Of a stretch of 64,000 nt of DNA, positions 46,148-59,139 are shown in pieces. Source of the DNA: Stratiolaelaps scimitus (lineage: Eukaryota > Arthropoda > Arachnida > Mesostigmata > Laelapidae); contig JABWDB010000017.1 of the NCBI GenBank assembly GCA_019614645.1, positions 2,616,501-2,680,500 of the forward strand. The letters run 5' to 3'. The notes under the pieces are model-generated. The model was not told the origin of the DNA. It made no database searches and saw only the letters and a program-made list of their open reading frames with translations. A program made the position numbers and the translations under genes. Positions within the stretch are counted from its first letter, which is position 1. The number at the start of each line of letters is the position of its first letter.

Positions 46148-47933
46148 GTACTAAAAAATAAATGAACTCTATTCTTATTCCTAACAGTATCTATGGCAAC
46201 ACCACCCATAATCTAAATACAGCAAATGATAATAATGATAATAATAATCCAAATCAATACAAAAATGAAAGACTGTCGCAGGTGGATTCGCTTTGCTATT
46301 GAATTGGATTGCCTTTGCTATCAGTCTGTTTAGTTGGCTCAATTGTTATTGTTGTCGTTTCTGTTTCTGCTGCTGCTGCTGCTGCTGCTGCTGTTGTTGT
46401 TGTGTGTCATTCATCGAGCCGTCAGTGGGTCCGCTCGCGTACCACCACTGCCACTCTACCTGATGTATATTCACCACCACGTTTTCTTTATACTTTACCT
46501 TCCATTTCCATTCATTCCTCCATTCATTGATGCCCTTTATTGAGCTGGCCTTTTGAGACGTGCAGGAAGGTGTTCGCTTCAGATCGGATCCGATCGTTTG
46601 CTTTATCTGTTTGCCCCAGTAATTTCCTTCTGTTCTGCTCTGTCTGGCTCTGCCCCGTCTTATTTCTGTCTCTGCCACGCATGTGGTATAACTATTATTA
46701 TTATTATTATTATTCTTATCTCGTCAGTATCAGCAGCATTCATCGTCAGTCATCAGCGGCCGTATCGATTTAACATGATATGCTCGTTCTGACTGTCTGA
46801 CGCCGTGGTCGTCATCGCTGCTGGCGGTTACGTGTCGTGACCGTAAACGTGGGCAGCGACAACGATACCGGCAGCGATTACCACCGCGACGGACTGAACG
46901 TCCCCGTGATGGTCAACTAGCAACTTCACTGAGGTCCGTTTGTTCCGTTCATCCAGTGACTCGCTCCGGAGCCGCTCCCACCGCGGAGCACCGATTCCCT
47001 TCCTGCGCCCCCAACCGCTGACCCCCACCGAGCACCGCCACTGGTGCTCACCCACCCACCCGATCGAGCTGTTACCTTCCTCGTCATTCGTCCGCGCCTT
47101 CCGTCCGTCTATCAGACAGACAGACCGAACTCACTCGCACCCGCGCGCTCATGTCTACGATATGCCAGTCCTCGTAACAGTCTTTATTATTATTATTATT
47201 ATTAATCATCCCGCCCCCAACATCAAGAAAGGAATCGGAGCATCACATTTGACACCGTGGAAGCGTATATACCCACCTGCACCTATCCGGTACGCGAGTA
47301 GATATTACGAACCGCTGCAGCAATAGCCGTACTGACCCATTAGCAGCATCAATATCAACAGCTTGGGCAGCAGAAGGAGAGAGAGAGTGGGGGGGCGGGG
47401 GCGAAAAGTCCACACGGGGACACGCCCACAATGGTGAGCAGCAACAGAACCACTTGAGGTGGTGGACAAAAGCAATCACAGCAGCCACGATGGCAGCGAT
47501 GACGCCGCAGCGCAACAATAGTCTATAAAACAGTACTACCGCACAAACACCGGGCTGTAACAGAATACTTTAGTGCGAGCGACTGCTGGACAACGATTTC
47601 TAATTCGTAGAAGGCCACGCGATCTTAGGACAAAAATACTTGCGGCGTACTTTTATGTAGCGCAATCGTGCGAACATATCGATTTGATGCCGTCATACGG
47701 ATACGCTCCACCGAAGCTTGGCTATTTTATCGTAGAAAAATCGTAGCATGTTCACAATTGCTAATGGTGCAGGAAGTGGACGGGCGGAACAGTGCAGGGA
47801 ATTGCCATCCAGTGACTAGATGTAATTGGAGCGTGCGTGTCGTTGTTGACTATGTATGTGTGTCGAATATCACGTTCATGAGAAGCGGCTGTTCGCTTTC
47901 CTGGGGCGTAGGTGTTTAAATACTCCTTGGACA
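44466..47933. other. Non-genic stretch with simple repeats
   Basis: No supported gene. It contains (GCC)n near 44619-44644, (GCA)n at 44918-44931, (TA)n with inverted ACACAAA/TTTGTGT flanks at 46100-46149, (TGC)n at 46366-46393 and ATT repeats at 46690-46715 and 47183-47203. Several GC-rich frames are open on both strands near 46900-47500 without motifs. Confidence 0.45.
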
Positions 47934-47996
47934 ATGATACCAAATCGAATCGCTAATATGGCGCCTTCGAGCTCGTGGAGGGATTGCGCCGCCGAG
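47934..47996 (+). CDS. Candidate exon 1 of a three-exon gene model
   Basis: ATG at 47934 (ACAATGATA) gives 21 codons (MIPNRIANMAPSSSWRDCAA then E) ending at a strong donor GCCGAG|GTAAGC, phase 0. The next candidate exon (48342-48488) also starts in phase 0 after an intron of 345 bases. The frame is open a little further upstream, to a possible acceptor at 47910, so this could instead be an internal exon. No signal peptide or known motif. Confidence 0.28.
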
Positions 47997-48341
47997 GTAA
48001 GCACACATGGTTGGAAGATATGGCTTGATTTCTCCTTATGCAAGTGTCCTCGAAAGTATCGTTTATTCAATTTGAGTCCTTGAGAAAATTTCGTAGGTTC
48101 CAGGAGGATTCACCAGGGCTAATCAAGTGTCTACACATGCCAAGAACATAGAGCTATGCTAAAAGAGATTTGATTTGCATGATCGCTGATCTGCACAACT
48201 CAACCCCTATTATTATTATTATTATTATTATATTTGTTGCCTTCCTCTCAAATGATTCTACGGCGGCAATTATAAAGCTGATCTTCCAACGGGTATCAGG
48301 GTTCGTAAGCTAAACTTCAGTCCAAGCTCAGTTCTGTTTAG

Positions 48342-48488
48342 GAGCCCAGAGGAAGAAACCTCTCATTGGAACAATATGTTATTATAACGCGCAATACCCG
48401 AAATGATGAAATCGGTCAGTTCGAAGAAGACAAACGGCTACAGGAAAGAGCGGAGCTAACGACACCGAATATCATCTCGAGGGCACAG
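48342..48488 (+). CDS. Candidate exon 2 of a three-exon gene model
   Basis: The stretch CTCAGTTCTGTTTAG (ending 48341) is a fair acceptor, and GGGCACAG|GTAGGA a strong donor. Between them lie 147 bases, exactly 49 codons in phase 0, starting EPRGRNLSLEQYVIITRN and continuing into a charged, helix-like part (DEIGQFEEDKRLQERAEL). About 27% of codons are RNY. The polar, charged content looks like a real soluble protein, but no family was recognised. Confidence 0.3.
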
Positions 48489-48683
48489 GTAGGAACGAGT
48501 GCCTGTTCTGACGGCAGAGTTCCACAAGGTAGCTATAAAGAGGGGTGTATAACAATAGAAGTAACATTCAATCGAGGTAGATCCGTCGGGGGCTGCTGGT
48601 ATCCCTTTCGTTCGGTCACCGGTCGGATTTCGAATATCGCCGTGTGACTGTAAGTTTCAGGTGAGTTCAACGACTCCCGGTAG

Positions 48684-49037
48684 ATGGGCTACGGCGTTGC
48701 TAATGTTACACAGACAAGTGGGTACGTGTGTATGTTGTCTATGTGTAAATGTTGTAAGAATAACGGAGGCGTCTGCAGCTCCGAGATTATTGAAGAGGAT
48801 CAACGGAGCAAAAAGCCGTTAGTAAACAAACGTCTATTCGATTTCGGTCGAACCTCGGCAGATATATCATACGCCATCCGTGGGTTGATATCGTTAAACT
48901 GGACTGAATTACGGTCGGCGAAAATTAAAAGCGTTGCAGATGAATATCTAAGCGAAATAGGAGGAACGCACGAATTTCACTTAAAATTAACGAAATCCAT
49001 GCTGTCTTCGGAAGGTAGCAAATACTTACAACTGTAG
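48684..49037 (+). CDS. Candidate terminal exon of a three-exon gene model
   Basis: A 117-codon frame runs from ATG 48684, directly after GGTAG (possible phase-0 acceptor, weak pyrimidine tract), to TAG 49035-49037. It has a Cys cluster (CMLSMCKCCKNNGGVC), a charged part (EIIEEDQRSKKPLVNKRLF), then SYAIRGLISLNWTEL and a C-terminal amphipathic-looking part (FHLKLTKSMLSSEGSK). RNY is about 27%. A poly(A) signal lies 28 bases after the stop. Joined to the two upstream exons it would give about 187 residues. The start may instead lie at a later acceptor, such as GTTACACAG (48715). Function unknown. Confidence 0.3.
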   Translation: MGYGVANVTQTSGYVCMLSMCKCCKNNGGVCSSEIIEEDQRSKKPLVNKRLFDFGRTSADISYAIRGLISLNWTELRSAKIKSVADEYLSEIGGTHEFHLKLTKSMLSSEGSKYLQL

Positions 49038-49064
49038 TACAATTGTCGCCCACTTTTTTAATTA

Positions 49065-49070
49065 AATAAA
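49065..49070 (+). terminator. Possible poly(A) signal AATAAA
   Basis: AATAAA lies 28 bases after the stop at 49037, in AT-rich sequence (TTTTTTAATTAAATAAATG). The placement fits the 3' end of the candidate gene before it. Confidence 0.35.
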
Positions 49071-52000
49071 TGATATTACTCACTAATGATGAGAAATAAT
49101 TCTAACTAAAGTAATTATATTGTCGTCCCTAAAGCACCGAGCGCTGCAGCAAACTTTCGTATGATATAGTGCTTGCACCCGTGATGTTCGTTCAACACAG
49201 AGACCATATTTCGAATTATATCTGATATAACTTTTATCAAAGATATCACCACTTCGAGCCAAGGACAGGCACTCAACGAAGGCACTCAGTTCCGCTCACC
49301 AAGCACTGTCTGCCAGCTCAGTATGTCTACCAAATAAATTTCGTTGTCTTGTGACAAACTCAAGACGTTCATTTTGTTGGGTTTCATCGCTTGCAGGCGA
49401 TGACATTATCACTAAACTGAGGGAAGAAAGAGCGTACGGTGTCAGCCATTCACCGAGAATTCAAATCATCTCGTCTCTGTCGATCTGCAGCCTTCTACTA
49501 TCAAGGTAGCTCGCGAGAGTTTTTGTCTGACCGTGTGTATATATAGATACACATATCCTCGTGGCCAAGGATCGGTGTCTACTGCCTCGGGGTGCGATGA
49601 CAAAACTCATCAACTCAATTTATCGTTGCCGGCTATTGAGTCCACAGATAAAGTCCTCGAACGGGACGGCGATCAAGAGAGAGAGGGAATTAGAGAGACC
49701 AAAGATTGAAATCAAACTTTATTTGAGGTAAGACTCAGAAGCAAAGAATTGCTAGAAACGATGTCTCCTTCATGTTTGCATACGTGGAAGGTGGAGTTCC
49801 TGGCAAAGATGTCATATCCTCGACAACATAGCATTTGCGGGCGAATACTATAGTAAAAAAACTATTCATTGGTTATACTTCCCGGTTCATCGCGTGGCCG
49901 ACCTGTATCGTTCAACGACCGTTTACGCAGGTGCATCTATTGTAAATGCGCAAAAGCAACCACCAAGTACTTGAGTCACACCATTCGATCAAGCGTCAAC
50001 ACACTGCATATTCATCGACGAGCAAAACTCGAACGTTGTCGATATTCAGCTGCATTACAAGTTCTGCTTATTCGAATCCTATGCACATATGTATGTTCTA
50101 GTTCATTGTATACCAGACACAACAAACCATCGACTGAGCGAACTCCGGCCACTGTACCAGGAAGGGCTGGGAAAGTAACAGTGACCCAGACTAAGTTCGA
50201 TTCGGGTTTTCCCCACATATATATATAAATACGTTATTATGCCAATTTGCTTCCTGCGTACGCATAGACACCTCTCTAATGGAAGGGAGCGGTCGAATGA
50301 GAGTGGGTCTAACATATGGTCGGCTTCGTATCGTAAACGTACACTCGGTGAGCAGCTGAAGGTTGTATGTAGTATAGCAGGGGCTTGGGTTGCAACAACT
50401 CAATTAGTTTCATATGGGGACGGTAGGGGGGGTCCGCAATGGCTCACACTCGTGGTCGAACAAGCCAGAGAGCAGTGACATCGGTTGGAGGCGAAACTTG
50501 TTCTGCCAGGGTATCCCATACTGTAGTGCCTCTGCTGCTCATCATAGTGCTGATGATGGCGGCGGCCGCGGCTTTTGCAGGCACTAGTAGTAGCAGCAGG
50601 GTACAACCTCACGTACAACGTCATGCATGTAGGTTGGCTTTGTACGAATGTCGGACGCCAGTACGGGCTACTAAAGTAAACCGCGTCGTGTAGAGACGAG
50701 TGGCGGTTGCGGCTAAACGAAGTGAAGCTTCTAGCTCATCGGAGCCACCAACACGAGCGTGCGTGGCAAAGGTTCAATCAATTGCCAATGTCGAGCAGTG
50801 GTAAGAACATCATGATCGTCTGACTATCTGCAAAGGCGGGCACGAGACATACAGTTGGAAGAAACAGGTTAAAGATATCGTACAGAGGAGTCGACCCTTG
50901 CGGGACTGGACTACAAGGCCAATGTAGGTGATGGCACATTATCGGAGCAGTAGGTAGCGAAAACTGAAATAAAGAGCACATGGGGGCACTGCATGTATAA
51001 TATTTCGCAGCAGATTCCTCTCCGAAGAACAGAACAAGCCAGTAGTTGAAATATATATATGAGCATCGGCAGGATCAATCCATAAAACGCTTTATGGATT
51101 TTAAGCATGTTATTTCTATGGGCAAGCTTCGTTATATGGTAGAATTTTATCTCATTTGTACAAAGGTAATCTCATTGAATATCGGCAATAGACGCGCATA
51201 TAGATGCATAGATTTTTTTTTGTCTTTACTACGTATACACTAAACATAGAAACATCACGTATAAGCACGTACAGATGTATGGTGTATATGGTAGAAATTT
51301 AACGCCAGAGAAAGATGGGCCGGATCCCGAGTCGGTGAACCGAGCCGTTTTTTCTCCTGGTAAGAAGGGCACTGCAATCAGTTGGCGGCTGATTCACTCA
51401 TCATTTCTGTGCTGCTCAACAGTGTCGACTTGAAAAGATCACTTGAAACTAACCCAAGACATTCAACATCGTCCCACTTCCACACAAGGCCTAGAGGTAT
51501 GACAGAGTGCTTAAGTGAGAGATCGACTGTCATCTTGAATTGGCTCCGCCAGAAAATGACGAACAACGTTGAGAAGACAACATCTAATTTCATGTCCCGC
51601 GGCCGAGCGACAACAGCAACAACAACTCTAGTACTGCTGCAAGTCAACAACGAGCAGGATCGTCTCACAAATCCAATTGACCGCACTTGACAAATTTCGT
51701 GTATTGCTGTGAGATGCACTTCGTCCCTTCCCAAGATCCGTACAAGTGGTACTGATGGTAGTTGCTGTATTACAGTTGCCACATAATTAACATGGCCAAT
51801 GGTGGCCATGTGAGAGAGAGACTACGGCCCTGTAACTAGCGGCAACGATTGAAATAACGTTAGCGTTGTGTATGAGTCAAACCGCTTTCACTTGTGCTGC
51901 GCAGGAAGGACGCATGTTTGTACGATGCATTGTATTCGTCGTTAAAAGGGAATAAACAATATTTATTCCGCGCTAAGAATGTAATGCTTGTCTCTGAGTT

Positions 52001-52154
52001 GTAAGCAAAGGATACGTATATATCGTAAATACATTACACCGTCATGCAATCAGCAGGCTTAAAGGTGAAGTGAAACTCGGGTTTCATTATATGACGAATG
52101 GAAGGCGTATGGCATTTGAAGTTGGTTTATAGTCAAATCCTGAAAAGGAGTGGC

Positions 52155-52185
<31 letters not shown>

Positions 52186-53628
52186 ACGAGTTGGTGTCCA
52201 TGGCTGTCGGCAGTGTTATAAGTGTCTCGCCACTGAAGTGGTCAGATCGAAAGCAGAGGTTTGGGGAGTCGGATAGAGGCTTCGTATTTAGTGTCGGCGC
52301 CACAGATTTCACCCCCTTTATTCATTCATCCGTTAACCTACCCCAACAGACCCGCATCCGCTAGGCAGCGATGTTCAAGAACAGATGTCATGCTGCCGGA
52401 TGTGGTGTCGCGGTGGGAACCGCAGTTGGCAACATGCTAATCCACAGACGCGCAGCGGGATCACTTCGCATAGCACTTCGATTTCGCCGAAGACGAATTA
52501 AGAAAGGTAGAAAAAAACAACAACTAAGAAATCAAACTTTCGCGTGGAATATATTATCCCCTTGGTGAGTTTGCTGATATGAGCGCGCTTGATTAGGTCG
52601 TGATCCCGTTGTTGTATTTATCCCAGCTTAGAAAGGTGTGCCTATCTGAGTTAGACTGTTAGACGCTTCATCGTGTACGGCATCTCAGAAAGTAACCTGA
52701 ACATTGGTAGTCAACAGCAGTATATTCGAGAAAAAGCGGAAACTCTACGCACTGGGTCTGACACGGGATTATTCCATATTGCTGCACGTGTACACAAAGC
52801 CAAACAGCAACAATCCAAGTATCCTCAAGTAACCAGCTAGCGAGCAATGGCAGCAACATTGAACACAAAACGCTTGAAACGCATCGGTCGGTATTAACGC
52901 GTTAACGCGAGATTGTTATCTGCCTATGCCAGGGCTTACGCTGTTGACTCACGGTGGTTGCTGCAGAGATAAGCGATATGGTTAGGAGGGACGCTACACC
53001 CCCGCTGACTTGCGTTGTAATAATAACAGGAGCAACAACAATAACAATACTATCCTATGTAGTAGATCTATACAGATCTCTATGTGAACGTATCCCTTGT
53101 TGCTCTCGATCTTTACATCAGCTTTAGTCTGGGATTCGTAGACACTTCGATATTAACTATGGTCAGCTATTCGGTGACGCTCGTGTCAGCCCCAGAGCCT
53201 GCACTGAGCACTAAAATAACACCAACATCAACAATAACGGTCGAACCAACAACAGCAGAACAGCACTTCGACGCTTACCAGCATTAGCACTCATATCACA
53301 GCTAAGCCGTCAAATAGTAACAGCAGTTGATGATGAATTGTCGCAGAGGAGTGAAATTAATCACAACACCGCTACGTAGCTTGACAATTGTTTACAGAAC
53401 ACGGCCGCCACAACCACCACCACGACCGAATGGAACATAGGAACAGTCTGCCTGCGTCAGTCAGTTAAAGGGATTTAGCTAAATAGACATAAATGCGGTT
53501 TCTTAGGCCGTCCACATGTGACAACGTGAAACGTAACGCGACAGACCAACACGTACATTAGCGGAAAGAACATGATTTGTTTAACCTGGCTGTTCTGTCA
53601 GTTTACGATCGAACATGAAGTCGTTTAC
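49071..53628. other. Non-genic stretch
   Basis: No supported gene over 4.5 kb. It has (GA)n at 49676-49685, (TA)n at 50217-50225 and 52160-52183, and a mixed CAA/TAA tract near 53020-53048. The frames at 49869-50228 and 51378-51809 have no motif or splice support. Confidence 0.45.
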
Positions 53629-53816
53629 CTGGTAAGAACATGGTTTCGTTGTCGAAGGCAAGCAATACCGACATCGCTAGCACAAAGGGCCGTTTGATAC
53701 AAATGCTTTTGTTTCGGCTATTCGTTATTACAGTGACCAAATGGATGGGGATCAGCTGGATCAAGCTAACATGATTTTCAACAAATTCACTAGTGAACAA
53801 CACTCGATTTTGTATG
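53629..53816 (-). CDS. Candidate minus-strand internal exon, unknown product
   Basis: On the minus strand an acceptor CGCTACCTACAG (before 53816) and a donor ACCAG|GTAAAC (53629/53628) bracket 188 bases open in one frame (one base, 62 codons, one base). The reading is protein-like: NRVLFTSEFVENHVSLIQLI, then VITNSRNKSICIKRPFVLAM and LLAFDNETMFLP. About 22 of 62 codons (35%) are RNY, above chance. A (TA)n microsatellite lies about 60 bases upstream of the acceptor (53875-53900). No neighbouring exon was found, and no family recognised. Confidence 0.3.
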
Positions 53817-56800
53817 CTGTAGGTAGCGAGCCGTGCCACTGTCTTGATCCACAAACTCAATTTAAACGGTCAATTATATATATATATATATATATATATT
53901 TGAAGCTAGGTGTCGTCTACCGTTCGACGGGCGATGAACTCGTTGCGTGAATATTGGCGCTGCCGAGGCCGGCACTCGTAAAAATAAACGAACTACATAG
54001 TAAATGCCACGATGTCTTATCCACATGGTAAAGTCCTACGCTGGTCATCAAAGTCGGATCATTACCTGTAATAGATGAAAATGTATATTACCATTAGATA
54101 AACCATTAACATGACAAACGGCACATACATAACTAATATTATAATAGCTTTATGTAAATGGCTGCATTACTTCGAACAAATATTCGTCCACTGGAAACGT
54201 CATCAGCTGGAAAAACAAACGCAGCCGTCACTACAACGCTGCTCGAGAGTGGACAAATTTGGGTGGGACAGAAGAAAATATTACGACATCTACTCTACAT
54301 TTAGAGACAGTGATCCTTAAAGGGTCATTGCATTAGAAGGATTATCCCTGAGACTCAGATGTATTCTGAAATCATTATTGAAATGATTATTTGTTTTCAC
54401 TCCAAATTGCGTAAAACCAGAACACCTATATGTACAGGGAAGTTTATGATTCACAATTAACGTCCCCTTAATTGAAGCTCTACCTTCCAGCTCTACGATA
54501 GCTGTTTACCTTGCACTCTTTCAATTCGATGATGAGGATGATGATAATTATTAATTTGATAACAAATCTGCAAGTGCAAGACCGCAGCGATTCGCGTAAA
54601 CACGTGACTCCATAGTTTCTCCCACGTCGTCCCGGTGGACATACATTAGTAAGGAACTGATTATGTGTGTGCAATCCAATACGCTACGTCCTTCCATTGT
54701 GGAAGTTCTTGCCTTTATGGTATACTACATAATAAAGTATTTTAATTATACTCCAAACGGCGGAAATGATCTGAACAAATCTTGTTCGCACATAAGCAAC
54801 GGATAGGGTTTGGACCAAAGCTTTAAAATGGCATCAATACATACGTTCCACGTTTAACGTCACAAATCAACTTCAGATACGTGCGATACACGTTTCGCCT
54901 CCGCTACGTAATTATAGACACGCTACTCGCTAACCCTTGCAAGGTTCCCAATCAAGCCTTCGATGAGCCTTTTGCGCTGGCGGCGTATCTCTAGCCGCTC
55001 AAGTATAGAATCAGTATACGTGTACGATGCTCACATCAGCAACGTTTTAGTCGGCCACCTACGAGGTGTAGGAGTGACAGAATTATAGGGCGTTGTCGTG
55101 TTGCTGTGCTGGATGCGTGAATGGCGAATGTTGAAAATTTTCTTTTAGGTATTATGCGAAGATTTGAACGATGTGTCAGGCTGCTGCCGACACGCTGTTC
55201 TACGAGATTCGGATATGCACACCTTGAGACCTTCGGGTTCGCAAACTTTCCAAGTATGTCCGGCTACGTTCTACATAAATTTTCATAAATTATTACACGA
55301 GTCACAGGTGGCACTGTAATAGCTTATCCTGTGAATGCAGACATCTCTTTAACGACAGTGGTAATCAACATTGACTCAACACTCACTGTGGCATGCTTCG
55401 CTAATATATATATATATATTTTGTTTTTTTTTTTAATATTTAAATGTGTATCTAATATATGTGCAGCGCCTGCCCCCTGCATACACAACGCGCCACAAGT
55501 GGTGAACTTGACAATGACGGCCTCCTTATTCCAATATTTATTTTACGGTAGGGGCAGGAAAATTCAGGGGTTCGGCCTGGGAAGGGCATCCCAATCAATT
55601 TGAGATGTCCGATCAAAAATGTTTATTTTTGTGCTCGTGCGCGTCTGCGTATATCTTCGTTGGCAATAATAATGATAATCAACATTTACTCGATCTCCCC
55701 GCTTGTCATTGCTCGATCTCGTAATCAGTTATGGCTTGGAAGGGCACCGGGCTTACCAAGGCACACAGACACACACAGCTGGGCGTGAGTGATCGTTTTG
55801 CCAACCTTCGCGCGGAGCAGCGATCATCGAAACGTCTGCGACATTTGATAAAAAGGCAGTTTGATCATCGAGGACCTTCGCGAGTTCCGCTACAGTCGAT
55901 TCTATCGCTACCACGGCCAAAGATGAAAGGTTATGTAAATACTGAGTGACGACTTGTGGGCAAGCGGCACAAAAACGGAAGGATTAAATGCGGGTGTTTA
56001 CTTTTTGCATAAATTACCAGTGATCCCCGCCCCTCATTATTTATCTATTCGCTTCAAAATGTTCGTTGTATCTAACTACATGCAAGCGATAGGGGACGAT
56101 TCAGCTTTAGGTCGTTTTTTTGTTTTCTTCGTTTTGTTAACATACGCAGTTTAGGCCACACCGACAAAGTGTTCTTTAACATCTGCTGATCTCAATTCAA
56201 GTCGTTTAATTATCTGGGTTAATTAAACCGAATCGAGAAACCAATAAATGAGACTCAAATATAAAACGCACCGTACAAGCTATAGCAGTAAACAAGGACC
56301 CTCGCATACGCGAATGGGCAATGCGCTTTTATGGGATCACCTAAATACTGTTGGTCCTAAATGAGCATCGCGCGAAGACGCCTCAGCGATTTAATTACGC
56401 CCGTATCTTAAAAAGAACTAGCATGTTCCAGTAAATAAATAAGCACGCCTAAACAAAGGCAACTAAGTAGATTAAGGCTGCACGCGTCTAAACGGTCGAT
56501 CTTAACAGACAAATTAAGCAATTATCAGCAACAGTAGCCGCAACAAGAAAAACCTCGACCAAAAAAAAATAGCCACCTTCGACACAAGCGGTATCTCGAC
56601 GCGTGTCACCTCGCCATACTCATAACAAGTTATGGCCATTTTCATCAGCACCAAAACCAACATCAGCGGCATTCGCTTCGTCCTCATCATCATCATCATA
56701 TTCTCCTCAAGCACCGATCTCTGCAGAGCAGCCGAACACCTTCAAAATGACGATATCGTCTCACAGCGTTTGTTTGTTTGTGTCAGCGTGTGTTTATATG

Positions 56801-59139
56801 CCCGGCTGTGGCCGGAGGCGATATCAACATCACTGTGAGCGTGACCATCAACTCGTGATGCTCCTGATGAAAGTTGCTGATGGCAAAAAGGGTCACGCCG
56901 CTGGGAAATCGCTAATTAGTTCCTAGCAGTAGCAGCCGCGGAGGTGGCTGTTCCAACGGTCGAAAGAAAATCGGCCAGCAAAATAATACCATCATCGTCG
57001 TCACATAGGTGACGTCCGGTGCTTATGTGCGCGTGCCCAGCAACCGTATATATATATATATATATATAGGTTTAATGTAACACGACTGCGTTCACACGCC
57101 CCCGCCCTTCTACGGCCATTTGTTTAGCGTGTCGATTATTCATAAAGTCAATCTTAGCTAAACTGACCAACGAACCAGCGAACGAGTCGGTTTGATTTCC
57201 CTGCAAATTTCCCTTCCATTTTCTCCTGATTGGGTCACCTCGTTAGTTTCTTTCGCATTACTCCAAACGCAGAGTCACCCGATCTTTTGCTTCAGCTCGT
57301 GCACAACATTGTTTCATTCTTCTGGCTGAATGGAATAAAAACAACGAAAACAGCAACAACAACAACAACAACAACAGGTGGCAATGGATGATGGCACATC
57401 GTCATCACCGGCACGAGCTTGGGCCGAGCTACACTAACATGTATATATATATACTTGTCTTAACGGCAACGGGTCGCTGCTTTGTTCTTTTGTTGTTTGT
57501 CGGCAGAAGAAGAAGAAGAACGGGAGAGAAGAGCAGCTCCTGTTTTCACTCATTCGTTTCTTGGTGCCTTGACGTTATCGTTACTTTGTTTCGTTGTCGC
57601 GCTGACGACAAGCGACGTCATCTTCATGGCGGTGATGGCCACCGTAGTCGTTCCTAGCCGTTGTTGCTGCTAATTTTCTTGTTGCTATTGGCGTTATTGT
57701 TGTTGCTGCTGCTGCAGTCAAGATACCCGTGCGGCAACGGTACTGTGCAAAAAGATCTGGGTGATGACCGTCTTCTCTCTGAGGGTGAAGGCGTACGACG
57801 CGCTACGCCGTTATAGCAGAATAATAATAATAACAACAACAATAATAATTTAGTTAAAACTCGAACAGAAAGTGAAAAACGGCGTGTGCGCCGCTCGTTT
57901 CCTATCTGTGTCCTATATATATATATATATATCCTATCTGCGTCCTGTCTAAGTGGTGTCGATGGCGCACGTCGTTGGCGTTTCATTTAAGTTGTTGTTG
58001 GTGTTGTTGTTGTTTTTTTGTTCCGACTGCCCCCGATTTAACCAGCTCCGTCCGCTTTGCCTCGTTTTGCCGGCATTTGGCTTTAAGCAATAAGGCCGAG
58101 ACAATTACGGTAGCTGCACAACCACGACGAGAGTGTGAGGGAGAAAGAGAGTGAGAGAAATTAACAAAAATATAGGGTCCCTGGCTACATTTGTTGTGCG
58201 TACGCGTCACCTTCATAACGCACGAACACTATCTGCCATCTGAATTGATTGACGACCACATCTAATAACGACCCCTAAGCAGGCACTAAGCAACTGAACT
58301 CAGTTTTTCCTCGATTACCGATGTGAACATATTTAAATTGATTTTATAAGTATAGTTTATACAGGGTTCAAACGCAATCGTCGACACGTTATAATGTTTG
58401 ATGCCGTATAATAAAATATCATACGTATGTATCATCTCATAGAATCGAGAGGGTCTGCGAAATTGTTCCTACGTGACCCGTTCGAGCCTTTGTCTACCGC
58501 CAACCTTTTCTCTCCATCCTGTCGACATTTTACATGGACGCCAAATGCAAGCAGGCTATCACACTATGTTCCCACCTGAGCCAGCATCGAGGGGTACAGG
58601 AAGGCCCGTTATCACTCAGCCTGTCTGTGTGCATGTATAATCCAATTGCGATAAGGGATTTTTATGGCGCCGTCTGACAGGGGTCGAGAAGGGGAGATAC
58701 CGAAGACGTGAAAAATAGTTAACATTAGTCGTCACAGTTATTCTCGTAGCGATTTCTGGGCAACAGAGGCGCGCGCAGCTGCAGCAACGGGAGCAGATGC
58801 AGCGCGAGTAGCCGGGGTGGCACAATTAAAGCTTCGTCCCCTGTTTAGTGTTCCTCGTCCGCCACCCGGCTCTGCCGTCCCTCAGGTCCCTTGATCGTTG
58901 TCTGCCTCTCAGTCGTTGCGTGTCCGTTCGTCTAGTTCAAGTGTTGATTTACGTGGTTGAACGTCTCTGCGCGCCGACCACGTGCTGATGGGCGCGACCT
59001 TGTGAATAAACTGCGGGAAAATCTCGCCTCTCTAGACCTCCCCCCCCGTCCCCCAACCTCCCTGCTGACCGTGTTGTACTGACATTTAATTTCTCTCCTT
59101 GTCTGTCTCTCTCTCTCTCTCTCTCTCGCGCTGTCTCGC
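53817..59139. other. Non-genic stretch
   Basis: No well-supported gene. (TA)n is at 53875-53900, 55404-55418, 57046-57068 and 57914-57932, (CAA)n at about 57352-57376 and (CT)n at 59105-59127. An 81-base segment at 55467-55547 has a strong acceptor (pyrimidine tract, TCTAAT, GTGCAG) and a donor TACG|GTAGGG, but only about 15% RNY codons. An ATG frame at 55731-55949 is basic and polar without other support. Confidence 0.45.

Noticed and set aside
51378..51809. 143-codon minus-strand frame
   Set aside because: No motif or splice pair. Part of it is a (CAA)-like tract on the plus strand.
55467..55547. Exon with strong acceptor and GTAGGG donor
   Set aside because: The splice pair is good, but only about 15% of codons are RNY, and the long T run that makes the acceptor is common in this sequence.
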